This document shows, in pieces, positions 1 through 6,347 of a stretch of 10,511 nucleotides of DNA. Each line of letters starts with the position of its first letter. The stretch's first letter is position 1. The notes under the pieces were generated by a model. The model did not search any database, was not told the origin of the DNA, and saw nothing but the letters and a program-made list of their open reading frames with translations. Made by a program: the position numbers and the translations under genes. This stretch comes from Flavobacteriales bacterium (GTDB lineage Bacteria; Bacteroidota; Bacteroidia; Flavobacteriales_D; Sanyastnellaceae). The stretch covers positions 1 through 10,511 of the forward strand of contig JAPKBK010000046.1 in the NCBI GenBank assembly GCA_028823435.1, read 5' to 3'.

Positions 1-767
1 TGCTTGAAATTATCGCGCTTAATTGGATCGCTTCTACACATGCTCATCCCAGGGGCAGTATCACATCAATTGGAATGAAAATGTCATCCAGTTGGACTGG
101 GACGCTTGGCCGAATGATGTATCTCAAAGATTTGAAGGCCACAAATGTCAGCTTGTTAATGGAAAACGCCAGGCTCAGGACAGCAAATATAAATTCTCAG
201 AAGACGAACTTAACTGACACCTTCAATGTGACGGTTAATCAAGACGTATGGGAGAGTATTCCCGCTGAAATAATTAGATACTCATCCGACTTTAAGAACA
301 ATATTTTAGTTGCAAATCGAGGCCGTTCTTCAGGGGTTGTGCCTGGAATGGGCATGCTAGATAACGGAAATATCGCTGGGTTAGTGACTGAAGTTACAGA
401 ACACGAATCTCTTGTTCTGCCCATCATTCATTTACATACTCAATGGAGCGTCAGACTCGGGAATGAAGGGGCGATTGGGAGAATGGTTTGGTCTGGACAA
501 GGAACTGAATACGCAACATTGAAGGATATTCCGCTCACAGAACTCATCATACCGGGGGACCCTGTAGTGACCACTGGATTCCAGGGCACATTCCCTTCTG
601 GCCTGGAGGTAGGCAAAGTGGAAGAGGTCCTTGTAACCCAGGCAGATAAATTTCAATCTGTCACGGTTAAACTAGGGGCCGACTACAAACACATACACTA
701 CGTAGAATTCCTAACGAACGCCAGTTCCGGCATTATCGATTCACTGATAACCCTCGCCCCAGAATGA
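1..767 (+). CDS. mreC: Rod shape-determining protein MreC, 5'-truncated by window edge
   Basis: MreC is a periplasmic scaffold of the elongasome, anchored by one N-terminal membrane helix, that binds PBP2 and helps activate RodA-PBP2. The reading frame is open from base 3 without a start. Its first residues (LEIIALNWIAS) look like the end of the membrane helix, so the true start lies outside the window and the ATG at 75 is internal. Next comes a short helical stretch with NVSLLMENARLR, the usual MreC coiled-coil end. Then the beta-domain follows, with GVVPGMGMLDNGNIAGLV, WSVRLGNEGAIGRMVW, the YATLKDIPL strand and IIPGDPVVTTGFQGTFPSGL, all typical of the family. About 254 residues are visible, so only the cytoplasmic tail and part of the helix should be missing. 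The TGA stop overlaps the mreD start (ATGA at 764-767). mreB is probably just upstream, but that is not visible. Confidence 0.93.
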   Translation, partial: LEIIALNWIASTHAHPRGSITSIGMKMSSSWTGTLGRMMYLKDLKATNVSLLMENARLRTANINSQKTNLTDTFNVTVNQDVWESIPAEIIRYSSDFKNNILVANRGRSSGVVPGMGMLDNGNIAGLVTEVTEHESLVLPIIHLHTQWSVRLGNEGAIGRMVWSGQGTEYATLKDIPLTELIIPGDPVVTTGFQGTFPSGLEVGKVEEVLVTQADKFQSVTVKLGADYKHIHYVEFLTNASSGIIDSLITLAPE

Positions 768-1312
768 ACGCTATTATTCGAGCAATAGGTTTACTAGCCC
801 TCACTTGGTTTTTACAAGTGATGATCTTTCGGTTTGGAATATTTGCAAATGGATGGCTTGTAATCTGTTTTCACATCTACGGACTGATACTCTTGCCTTT
901 GGATTTGCCCAAAGCAAGTTACTTGATCATCGGGGCTGTGACAGGTGCATTTTTAGATGTTGTGATTCTGACTGGTGGTCTACATATGGCTGCTGGGGCA
1001 TTCGTGGGTTTGATGATCCCGAAATGGAATGAATTAATTACCCCGCGCGATGGCTTTATAAAGGGGCACTCTATCAGTGTAAGCCACGATGGATGGGGCC
1101 GGTTCATCGCGCTGGGCACACTGATTACCTTTTCTTACATGTTCGTGCTGTTTGCAGTAGAAGGGTTTAAATGGCGTTTAATTCCAAGCGCGTTTACAAA
1201 AGCTTTGTGTTCAAGTGTACTCAATGTCATTCTCTTTTCTATCGCTCAGGGATTGTTTGGCAAAAAACCTAAAACCAAGGGTCCTAAAGTCAATGCATAT
1301 CCTTGGTCATGA
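764..1312 (+). CDS. mreD: Rod shape-determining protein MreD
   Basis: This small polytopic inner-membrane protein of the elongasome partners MreC and modulates RodA-PBP2 activity; no enzymatic role is known. The product is 182 residues, in the usual range. It has an N-terminal hydrophobic helix (about residues 5-25), further hydrophobic segments around 30-50, 52-75, 115-132 and 150-170, and a short basic tail (KKPKTKGPK). The YLIIGAVTGAFLDVV segment and the PLDLPK turn fit the MreD family. The polar stretch around 85-110 (ITPRDGFIKGHS and following) is probably a loop. The ATG start lies inside the mreC stop overlap, and the TGA stop overlaps the mrdA ATG at 1309. Sequence conservation in this family is low, so the call rests on hydrophobicity, length and position between mreC and mrdA. 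Confidence 0.9.
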   Translation: MNAIIRAIGLLALTWFLQVMIFRFGIFANGWLVICFHIYGLILLPLDLPKASYLIIGAVTGAFLDVVILTGGLHMAAGAFVGLMIPKWNELITPRDGFIKGHSISVSHDGWGRFIALGTLITFSYMFVLFAVEGFKWRLIPSAFTKALCSSVLNVILFSIAQGLFGKKPKTKGPKVNAYPWS

Positions 1313-3108
1313 ATAATACTGGGCTCAAAAACCGAAGTCTTGTTTTCGGAGGGATTGTTGTCATTATCGCGCTTGTTTTTATCGCAAGATTGGGACACAT
1401 TCAACTCATTAGTTCAGATTGGTCAAATTATGCGGGGAGACTGACCGAAGAACGGGAAGCCCTGGAGCCAATGAGAGGGAAGTTTCTCGACAGGAATGGT
1501 GCGTTGATTGTCTCAAATATCGCGAGTTACGATCTTCTGATTACGCCGCGAAAAGCAAAAAATTTAGATACGATAGCGCTCGGAAAAGTGCTGGGATTAG
1601 AATATGAAGTGCTGAAAAAACGTCTTGATAAGGCAGCTGCATATTCTAGATATGTACCTTCTATCATCGTGAAGCAGTTAAATGCGCGCGAATTTGCGAT
1701 GATTTCTAAACAGTTAATGGACTTCCCAGGAATAAAATCAAAGACGCGCTCCGTAAGATCTAATGTCGCAGGTGTCGCAGGACATCTTCTGGGAGAATAT
1801 AGAGAAGTTGACAGAGCCGATATTCGTGGAGATGTGTATTATCAGCTGGGAGATTATAAAGGCAAGTCTGGACTTGAATCCTCTTATGAACAATCGTTAA
1901 GAGGGATTCCTGGCGCGCGATATCACATTGTCGATGTGAGAAACAACGTACAGGAAACCCTTCTCGAACTAGATACAATGCCCATTTCAGGTCAGGATGT
2001 CACGCTAACGATTGATGTCGAGCTACAGACATATGCAGAAAAATTACTGCGTGGAAAAAGAGGCAGTGTTGTTGCAATCGAACCCGAAACTGGTGAGATT
2101 TTGGCGATTGTCTCTTCGCCATTCTACGACGGAAATAGTTTGACTGGGACCAGAAGAGGAAGTGTCTATGACAGCCTAAATACCCATCCATGGAAACCGC
2201 TTTATAACCGTGCATTGAGAGGGACCTACAGACCAGGATCCATCTTTAAAATGGTGCAGGGAATCATTGCTTTAGACGAGGGTGTGATCTCATCAAATAC
2301 GACAATAGCATGCAACAGATCAATCATCGGATGCCATGGACCCCACACAGCCGACAATCTCACCGATGCCATAACCCACTCCTGTAATCCATATTTCTAT
2401 GAAGTGATGCGGAGAGTGGTTCTGAAGGGACGCGACCCTAATCCACTAAAAGATGCCTCCCTAGGGCTTACAAATTGGAATGAAAGGGTAAAGGCATTTG
2501 GGTTTGGCACAAACCTCGGAGGGCATATTCCTTGGATAAGGTCTGGAAGTATCCCAAATTCTTTGGTCTATGACAAGATCTACGGTAAAAATCACTGGGG
2601 ATATAAGACCATTTTCTCGATTTCAATCGGAGAAGGGGAATTGCTCACAACTCCACTTCAAATGGCGAATCTGGCAGCTATAATAGGAAACAGGGGCTAC
2701 TATAGAGAACCACATCCAGTTCGGGACATCGGTGGTCTCGGAAAACCAGCCGGAATAGACGCTACTCACAACCTTGATATCCTACCCAAGCATTTCGAAA
2801 CTGTGGTGAATGCGATGCAAAAAGTCATCGAGGATCCAAATGGAACGGGGAACCTTGCTCAGATTGACGGAATTACGATCTGTGGGAAAACAGGCACTGT
2901 TCAAAATAAAGGCAAGGAAGACCACAGTGTGTTTATCGCTTTTGCGCCGAGGGACAACCCGAAGATTGCATTAAGTGTTTATGTGGAATATGCAGGTTCT
3001 GGAGGCGCCTGGGCTGCCCCAATTGCTGGCCTTCTTGTCGAAAAATATCTGACAGATACGGTGTCGAATACACTGCGGGAGGAACGAATCTTAACGTTTC
3101 AGCCATGA
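1309..3108 (+). CDS. mrdA: Penicillin-binding protein 2, peptidoglycan D,D-transpeptidase
   Basis: This class B PBP crosslinks the glycan strands made by RodA during side-wall elongation and is a beta-lactam target. The product is 599 residues. An N-terminal membrane anchor spans about residues 10-27. The non-catalytic pedestal includes the EPMRGKFLDRNGALI element and GVAGHLLGEYREV. The transpeptidase domain has all three active-site motifs: SIFK with nucleophile Ser311 and Lys314 (in RPGSIFK), SCN at 358-360, and KTGT at 527-530. ATG 1309 is preferred as start because it forms the same ATGA overlap with the upstream stop that recurs at every junction here; an in-frame TTG at 1303 would add only two residues. 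The stop overlaps the rodA start (3105-3108). Nothing is missing from the catalytic core. Confidence 0.95.
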   Translation: MNNTGLKNRSLVFGGIVVIIALVFIARLGHIQLISSDWSNYAGRLTEEREALEPMRGKFLDRNGALIVSNIASYDLLITPRKAKNLDTIALGKVLGLEYEVLKKRLDKAAAYSRYVPSIIVKQLNAREFAMISKQLMDFPGIKSKTRSVRSNVAGVAGHLLGEYREVDRADIRGDVYYQLGDYKGKSGLESSYEQSLRGIPGARYHIVDVRNNVQETLLELDTMPISGQDVTLTIDVELQTYAEKLLRGKRGSVVAIEPETGEILAIVSSPFYDGNSLTGTRRGSVYDSLNTHPWKPLYNRALRGTYRPGSIFKMVQGIIALDEGVISSNTTIACNRSIIGCHGPHTADNLTDAITHSCNPYFYEVMRRVVLKGRDPNPLKDASLGLTNWNERVKAFGFGTNLGGHIPWIRSGSIPNSLVYDKIYGKNHWGYKTIFSISIGEGELLTTPLQMANLAAIIGNRGYYREPHPVRDIGGLGKPAGIDATHNLDILPKHFETVVNAMQKVIEDPNGTGNLAQIDGITICGKTGTVQNKGKEDHSVFIAFAPRDNPKIALSVYVEYAGSGGAWAAPIAGLLVEKYLTDTVSNTLREERILTFQP

Positions 3109-4430
3109 CTCCTAGAGAATCATCGATATATAAAAACATAGATTGGTCGCTGGTAATCATTGTGGGTATTCTTATGTTTTTCGGATTACTTAACGTTGTA
3201 AGTGCAACCTCAAATCTCGAAATCTTAGAATGGTTTGATTGGGGTGGAAAAGGAGGCAAGCAAATGATGTGGATCTTGATCTGTTCTTTTTTAGGGTTTT
3301 TAATTCTCAATATTGAAAGTGAGTTTTTCATCAGAACATCTGTTCTGCAATACCTCTTAACGCTCGTCCTTCTTGTGGCTGTCTTAATCGTGGGGAAAAA
3401 AATCGGCGGCGCTCGATCCTGGTTTGGGTTTGGTGGAATGAGTCTACAACCCAGCGAATTTGCAAAACCCACAACCGCACTCCTTCTCGCCTGGTATCTA
3501 TCGCGTGATGCGACCAAGTGGCGAAGTCTTAAGGTTCGCTTTCTGTCATTTCTAATTGTGGCGATTCCCGCAGGATTAATTCTTCTCCAACCCGATGCGG
3601 GCACCGTCCTCGTCTTTGCGGGATTTGTATTTGTACTTTATAGAGAGGGATTAAGCGGAAACGTTCTTATTATTGGATTTGGCGCCTTGCTCATTGCCAT
3701 CGCCACGATTCTAATAGGTGCCACAACCGTTCACTATCCTTTCTTCGGAACAGAATCAGGGATAGGAGTGTTTTGGATTGTATGGATTGCAATCGGAATA
3801 GGCGTTGTTTTTCTCGCAAAAGATTTGACGGTTCCAAGAAAAAGAAAAAAGATAACCAGGTGGGGCATTGCAAGTATTGTAGCAGGCTTGATGGTTTCAA
3901 TTGGGCTTCATCTCGGCATGGAGACCGTTCTTAAATCACACCAGAGAGACAGAATCCATGTCCTGTTTGGTATAGACGTCAACAATCCAGATGCCGATTA
4001 TAACATCCGTCATGCAAAAGCATCAATAGGAAGTGGCGGGTTTTCGGGCAAGGGATGGATGCATGGACCCATGACTGCTTACAGCTTCGTTCCAGAACAA
4101 GAAACTGACTTTATATTTTGTACAGTGGGTGAAGAGTGGGGGTTTGCGGGCAGTGTCTGTGTCATCTTGCTATTCACATTCTTAATATTAAGAGTGATTG
4201 TCATTGCCGAACGGCAACGGTCAAATTTCACGCGGATTTACGCTTATGGTGTCGCCAGTATTTTCTTTATGCACTTACTCGTGAACGTTGGAATGGTTTT
4301 AGGTCTCGCACCAGTCATTGGAATTCCATTGCCTTTTTTCAGTTATGGCGGCTCGTCGTTGATTGGGTTTACGTTCTTAATTGCAGTACTTATTAGGCTT
4401 GATGGAGAGCGATTCAGAGTTCTTAGGTGA
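3105..4430 (+). CDS. rodA: RodA, SEDS-family peptidoglycan glycosyltransferase
   Basis: This polytopic membrane enzyme polymerises lipid II into glycan strands, working as a pair with PBP2. The product is 441 residues, longer than E. coli RodA (about 370). Much of the extra length is in the middle, where a basic loop (VPRKRKKITRW) separates hydrophobic helices. SEDS hallmarks are present. GGARSWFGFGGMSLQPSEFAKP-type sequence occupies about residues 101-122. VPEQETDFIF contains Asp335, matching the catalytic aspartate of the family (Asp262 in E. coli RodA). GIPLPFFSYGGSSLIGF lies at 406-422. The residue two before the catalytic Asp is Glu, where many homologues have His. The ATG overlaps the mrdA stop. 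rodA is the last gene of this operon; no convincing terminator follows it before the structured region that starts near 4505. Confidence 0.95.
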   Translation: MTPRESSIYKNIDWSLVIIVGILMFFGLLNVVSATSNLEILEWFDWGGKGGKQMMWILICSFLGFLILNIESEFFIRTSVLQYLLTLVLLVAVLIVGKKIGGARSWFGFGGMSLQPSEFAKPTTALLLAWYLSRDATKWRSLKVRFLSFLIVAIPAGLILLQPDAGTVLVFAGFVFVLYREGLSGNVLIIGFGALLIAIATILIGATTVHYPFFGTESGIGVFWIVWIAIGIGVVFLAKDLTVPRKRKKITRWGIASIVAGLMVSIGLHLGMETVLKSHQRDRIHVLFGIDVNNPDADYNIRHAKASIGSGGFSGKGWMHGPMTAYSFVPEQETDFIFCTVGEEWGFAGSVCVILLFTFLILRVIVIAERQRSNFTRIYAYGVASIFFMHLLVNVGMVLGLAPVIGIPLPFFSYGGSSLIGFTFLIAVLIRLDGERFRVLR

Positions 4431-4463
4431 GTTCCGTGGGTGAAAAATAGCTTTTTATCGAAC

Positions 4464-4499
4464 TTTTAAGCCCATTCATTAGGAATTATATCTTTTTTG
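4464..4499 (+). promoter_or_regulatory. Possible Bacteroidota-type promoter
   Basis: Bacteroidota primary-sigma promoters have a -33 TTTG and a -7 TAnnTTTG element. TATCTTTT at 4489-4496 matches seven of eight -7 positions, and TTTT at 4464-4467 lies 21 bases upstream, within the usual spacing. Transcription would then begin around 4503-4506, just before the structured RNA region. CATATTTG at 4503-4510 is an alternative -7-like element without a good -33 partner. The region is A/T-rich, so chance matches are likely; this is a weak call. Confidence 0.25.
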
Positions 4500-4504
4500 A
4501 GCCA

Positions 4505-4649
4505 TATTTGATACATGTTGATTACAAATCATACTTGTTGGTGCTGTTGTCCCTTATATGGAGGCAACCCTCATAAGTATGCGTGATCGCTAATTAAAAT
4601 TGACACGTAACCTTGAGGAGCCTCCGATCATATCGGAGGCTCTTTTTTT
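4505..4649 (+). ncRNA. Structured RNA: 6S-like small RNA or leader attenuator
   Basis: No protein is encoded between rodA and the cysteine synthase gene, but the transcript can form nested helices. Bases 4512-4518 pair with 4603-4609 (six of seven). Bases 4519-4524 pair with 4591-4596 (one G-U). CATACTT 4530-4536 pairs perfectly with AAGTATG 4575-4581. GTTGTCCC 4546-4553 pairs with 4560-4568 around a TTATAT loop, with A4562 bulged. Internal loops separate these helices, giving a long interrupted rod of about 98 bases, followed by the intrinsic terminator at 4618-4649. The overall form resembles 6S RNA, but I recognise no family-specific primary sequence. The alternative is a leader of the downstream operon, since the terminator ends at its first start codon. 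Helices were found by eye; no folding energies were computed. Confidence 0.4.
4618..4649 (+). terminator. Rho-independent terminator directly before the cysM start
   Basis: GAGCCTCCGAT (4618-4628) and ATCGGAGGCTC (4632-4642) form a perfect 11-bp stem with a 3-base CAT loop, followed by seven Ts (4643-4649). This is the textbook intrinsic terminator form. The T run ends one base before ATG 4650. The 3' arm contains GGAGG (4635-4639), at Shine-Dalgarno distance (10 bases) from that ATG, so in read-through RNA the same stem would hide a possible ribosome-binding site. It may end the structured RNA upstream or act as a regulated attenuator. Confidence 0.8.
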
Positions 4650-5591
4650 ATGCAACAAAAAATGACAGCTACAGGCATAGACCCCAGACTCCAAGCCCTT
4701 GAAGAACTCAGGTGGCACATTGGAAACAGTCCGCTTCATAAAATGTTGCGGCTCTCACCGAAACCGGGTGTAGAGATACATGCAAAACTAGAATGGCAAC
4801 AATTCGGGGGAAGCGTTAAAGCGCGACCGGCCTTTAATATTATTCATGATGCTGTCGTATCAGGTGCTTTACGAAGCAAACGACTTCTTGATGCCTCTTC
4901 TGGTAATACCGGAATCGCATACGCAATATTTGCTGCTTCTGCAGGCATTCCAGTGACACTGTGTCTCCCTGAAAATGCCTCGAAGGAACGAAAGCATATA
5001 CTACGCGCCCTCGGTGTAGATCTTCGAATAACGAGTCCGTTCGAAGGAACCGATGGCGCACAAGCAGTGGCACGTGAAATCGTGAGGAAAGACCCGACTA
5101 AATTTTGTTATGTAGATCAATATGGCAATGAGGCAAACTGGAAATCTCATTACTATGGTACAGGTCTTGAGGTTTGGCATGAAACAGCTGGAAGAATAAC
5201 ACATTTCATTGCAGGGTTAGGTACAACAGGAACCTTTATGGGGACAGGGAGACGTCTGAAAGAACTAAATCCATCAATAAGACTGGTCGCATTGCAACCC
5301 GAAACAGCACTGCACGGCATGGAGGGATGGAAACATCTGGAAACGGCCAGGGTACCCGAGATATACGATGCAGGAGTCCCAGACGAAATGAGGACAGTCT
5401 CAACGGAGGAGAGTTATGAAATGATGCGACTGGCGGCACGTACTGAAGGACTTATCCTGAGCCCATCTGGTGCAGCCAACCTGGCAGGAGCAGTTAAACT
5501 GGCAGAAGAGTTGGAGAGCGGTGTCATTGTGACCGTACTGGCTGACGATGCAACGAAATACAGTGAAATTATTCACAAAGTCCTTAAATAA
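4650..5591 (+). CDS. cysM: CysM-type cysteine synthase, probable carrier-dependent O-phosphoserine sulfhydrylase
   Basis: This is a cytosolic fold-type II PLP enzyme that makes the cysteine C-S bond. Of 313 residues, GGSVKARPA holds the Schiff-base Lys57, SSGNTG (83-88) is the substrate carboxylate loop, GLGTTGT (189-195) binds the PLP phosphate, and SPSG (271-274) lies near the pyridine nitrogen. The segments DQYGNEANWKSHYYGTG and ITHFIAGLGTTGTFMGTGR closely resemble M. tuberculosis CysM, which takes O-phosphoserine and a carrier thiocarboxylate. Lys228 (in GWKH) falls about where that enzyme has Arg220, which contacts the substrate phosphate. The usual Asp after the PLP lysine is Ala here. 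The next three genes supply the carrier, its activator and a releasing protease, which supports this activity over O-acetylserine/sulfide. ATG 4650 abuts a terminator; Met5 (4662) is an alternative start. A plain O-acetylserine sulfhydrylase is not excluded. Confidence 0.85.
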   Translation: MQQKMTATGIDPRLQALEELRWHIGNSPLHKMLRLSPKPGVEIHAKLEWQQFGGSVKARPAFNIIHDAVVSGALRSKRLLDASSGNTGIAYAIFAASAGIPVTLCLPENASKERKHILRALGVDLRITSPFEGTDGAQAVAREIVRKDPTKFCYVDQYGNEANWKSHYYGTGLEVWHETAGRITHFIAGLGTTGTFMGTGRRLKELNPSIRLVALQPETALHGMEGWKHLETARVPEIYDAGVPDEMRTVSTEESYEMMRLAARTEGLILSPSGAANLAGAVKLAEELESGVIVTVLADDATKYSEIIHKVLK

Positions 5592-5600
5592 CCACCCGTA

Positions 5601-6029
5601 ATGAGCCATCAATTTCTACCACTAGAGATACATACTTCAGCAATGAATGACATGAAAAGTCATGGGGAAGATGCCTTCCCAAATGAATGCTGTGGTTTTT
5701 TTTACGGGGAAGAAAAAAATGGCGTGAGGGTGGTTTTGTTTGCGAAGCGGATCGAAAATGTAAAAGAGGGAGACCAAAGGCGAAGGTTCGAAATCTCGGG
5801 CAAAGACTACATGAAAGCTGAGCGCTTTGCCACCAAAGAAGGACTCACATTGTTAGGCATATATCACAGTCATCCATTACATCCTGCAATACCCAGCGAA
5901 CATGACCTTGCAGTAGCAATGCCTTGGTTCAGCTATGTTATTGTAAGTGTCGAGAATGCGGGTGTGGATCATGTGCGGTCATGGCAACTGTCAACAGAGA
6001 GACAATTCAAAGAAGAAATAATTAAATAA
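5601..6029 (+). CDS. mec: JAMM/MPN (M67) metalloprotease, Mec-like, releases cysteine from the sulfur carrier
   Basis: This is a 142-residue single-domain zinc isopeptidase-like protein. The JAMM site is complete: Glu29 in the PNECCGFFYG segment, then HSHPLHPAIPSEHD with zinc ligands His89 and His91, Ser99 and the third ligand Asp102. No signal peptide or membrane segment is seen, so it should be cytosolic. In M. tuberculosis the homologue Mec hydrolyses the CysO-cysteine adduct to free cysteine and regenerate the carrier. Related bacterial JAMM proteins (QbsD, HcyD) trim extra C-terminal residues from sulfur carriers, a job needed here because the adjacent carrier ends in GGSK. Start 5601 is 9 bases after the cysM stop, with no evident Shine-Dalgarno. 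The coding sequence contains T8 (5696-5703) and A7 (5713-5719) runs. The family is clear; its exact substrate is inferred from the neighbours. Confidence 0.88.
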   Translation: MSHQFLPLEIHTSAMNDMKSHGEDAFPNECCGFFYGEEKNGVRVVLFAKRIENVKEGDQRRRFEISGKDYMKAERFATKEGLTLLGIYHSHPLHPAIPSEHDLAVAMPWFSYVIVSVENAGVDHVRSWQLSTERQFKEEIIK

Positions 6030-6059
6030 AAGACTTAAAATTAGAATAAATCATTCAAA

Positions 6060-6338
6060 ATGGCAACTTTAATAATCCCAACCCCCCTCAGAAAATTCAC
6101 GGATGGAAAGTCCGTATTCGAAGCTTCAGCTTCAACTGTCAAAGGTCTTCTCGAAGCTCTTTCTACCTCACACGAGGGCATTCAAAAACATCTTTTTGAC
6201 GATGCTGGTGAATTGAGGAGTTTTATACGTGTGTATGTTGGAGATGAAGACATCAACGAGCTCGAAGGCGCAGAAACAAAGATTGAAGACCGAGACGAAG
6301 TAAGCATCATTCCCGCCATCGCTGGAGGCTCTAAATAA
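6060..6338 (+). CDS. cysO: CysO/MoaD/ThiS-like ubiquitin-fold sulfur carrier with GGSK tail
   Basis: This is a 92-residue beta-grasp sulfur carrier. It begins ATLIIPTPLRKFTDGKS, close in pattern to the CysO N-terminus, and ends DEVSIIPAIAGGSK. The middle VYVGDEDINELEG matches the carrier-family strand and the loop before the final strand. Carriers of this family are adenylated on the terminal glycine by an E1-like enzyme and converted to a thiocarboxylate that donates sulfur. Here Gly89-Gly90 are followed by Ser91-Lys92 and a TAA stop, so the encoded protein cannot be activated until two residues are removed. Position between the protease and MoeZ genes (30-base and 9-base gaps) supports a dedicated carrier for cysteine synthesis. 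MoaD or ThiS roles are less likely, since no molybdopterin or thiamin gene is nearby. The gene symbol is assigned by context and resemblance. Confidence 0.85.
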   Translation: MATLIIPTPLRKFTDGKSVFEASASTVKGLLEALSTSHEGIQKHLFDDAGELRSFIRVYVGDEDINELEGAETKIEDRDEVSIIPAIAGGSK

Positions 6339-6347
6339 ACATTTCAC

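Noticed and set aside
75..767. ATG at 75 as the start of mreC
   Set aside because: The frame is open back to base 3 and the upstream residues (LEIIALNWIAS) look like the MreC membrane helix; the start is outside the window.
2933..3604. Minus-strand open frame of 223 codons across the mrdA/rodA junction
   Set aside because: It is antisense to two well-supported genes, has no recognisable domain, and its composition is what the reverse of membrane-protein codons gives.
4442..4457. A5/T5 hairpin after rodA as a terminator
   Set aside because: The stem is entirely A-T with a tiny loop and would be too weak; chance in A/T-rich DNA.
4545..4581. SAM-I-like riboswitch, suggested by GGAGG and GGCAACC near 4560-4569
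   Set aside because: The conserved SAM-I core elements do not occur in the right order and the P1-P4 layout does not fit; only short similarity.
5696..5719. T8 and A7 runs in the JAMM gene as a phase-variation switch
   Set aside because: The runs are short, the frame is intact, and a housekeeping protease is an unlikely phase-variable target.
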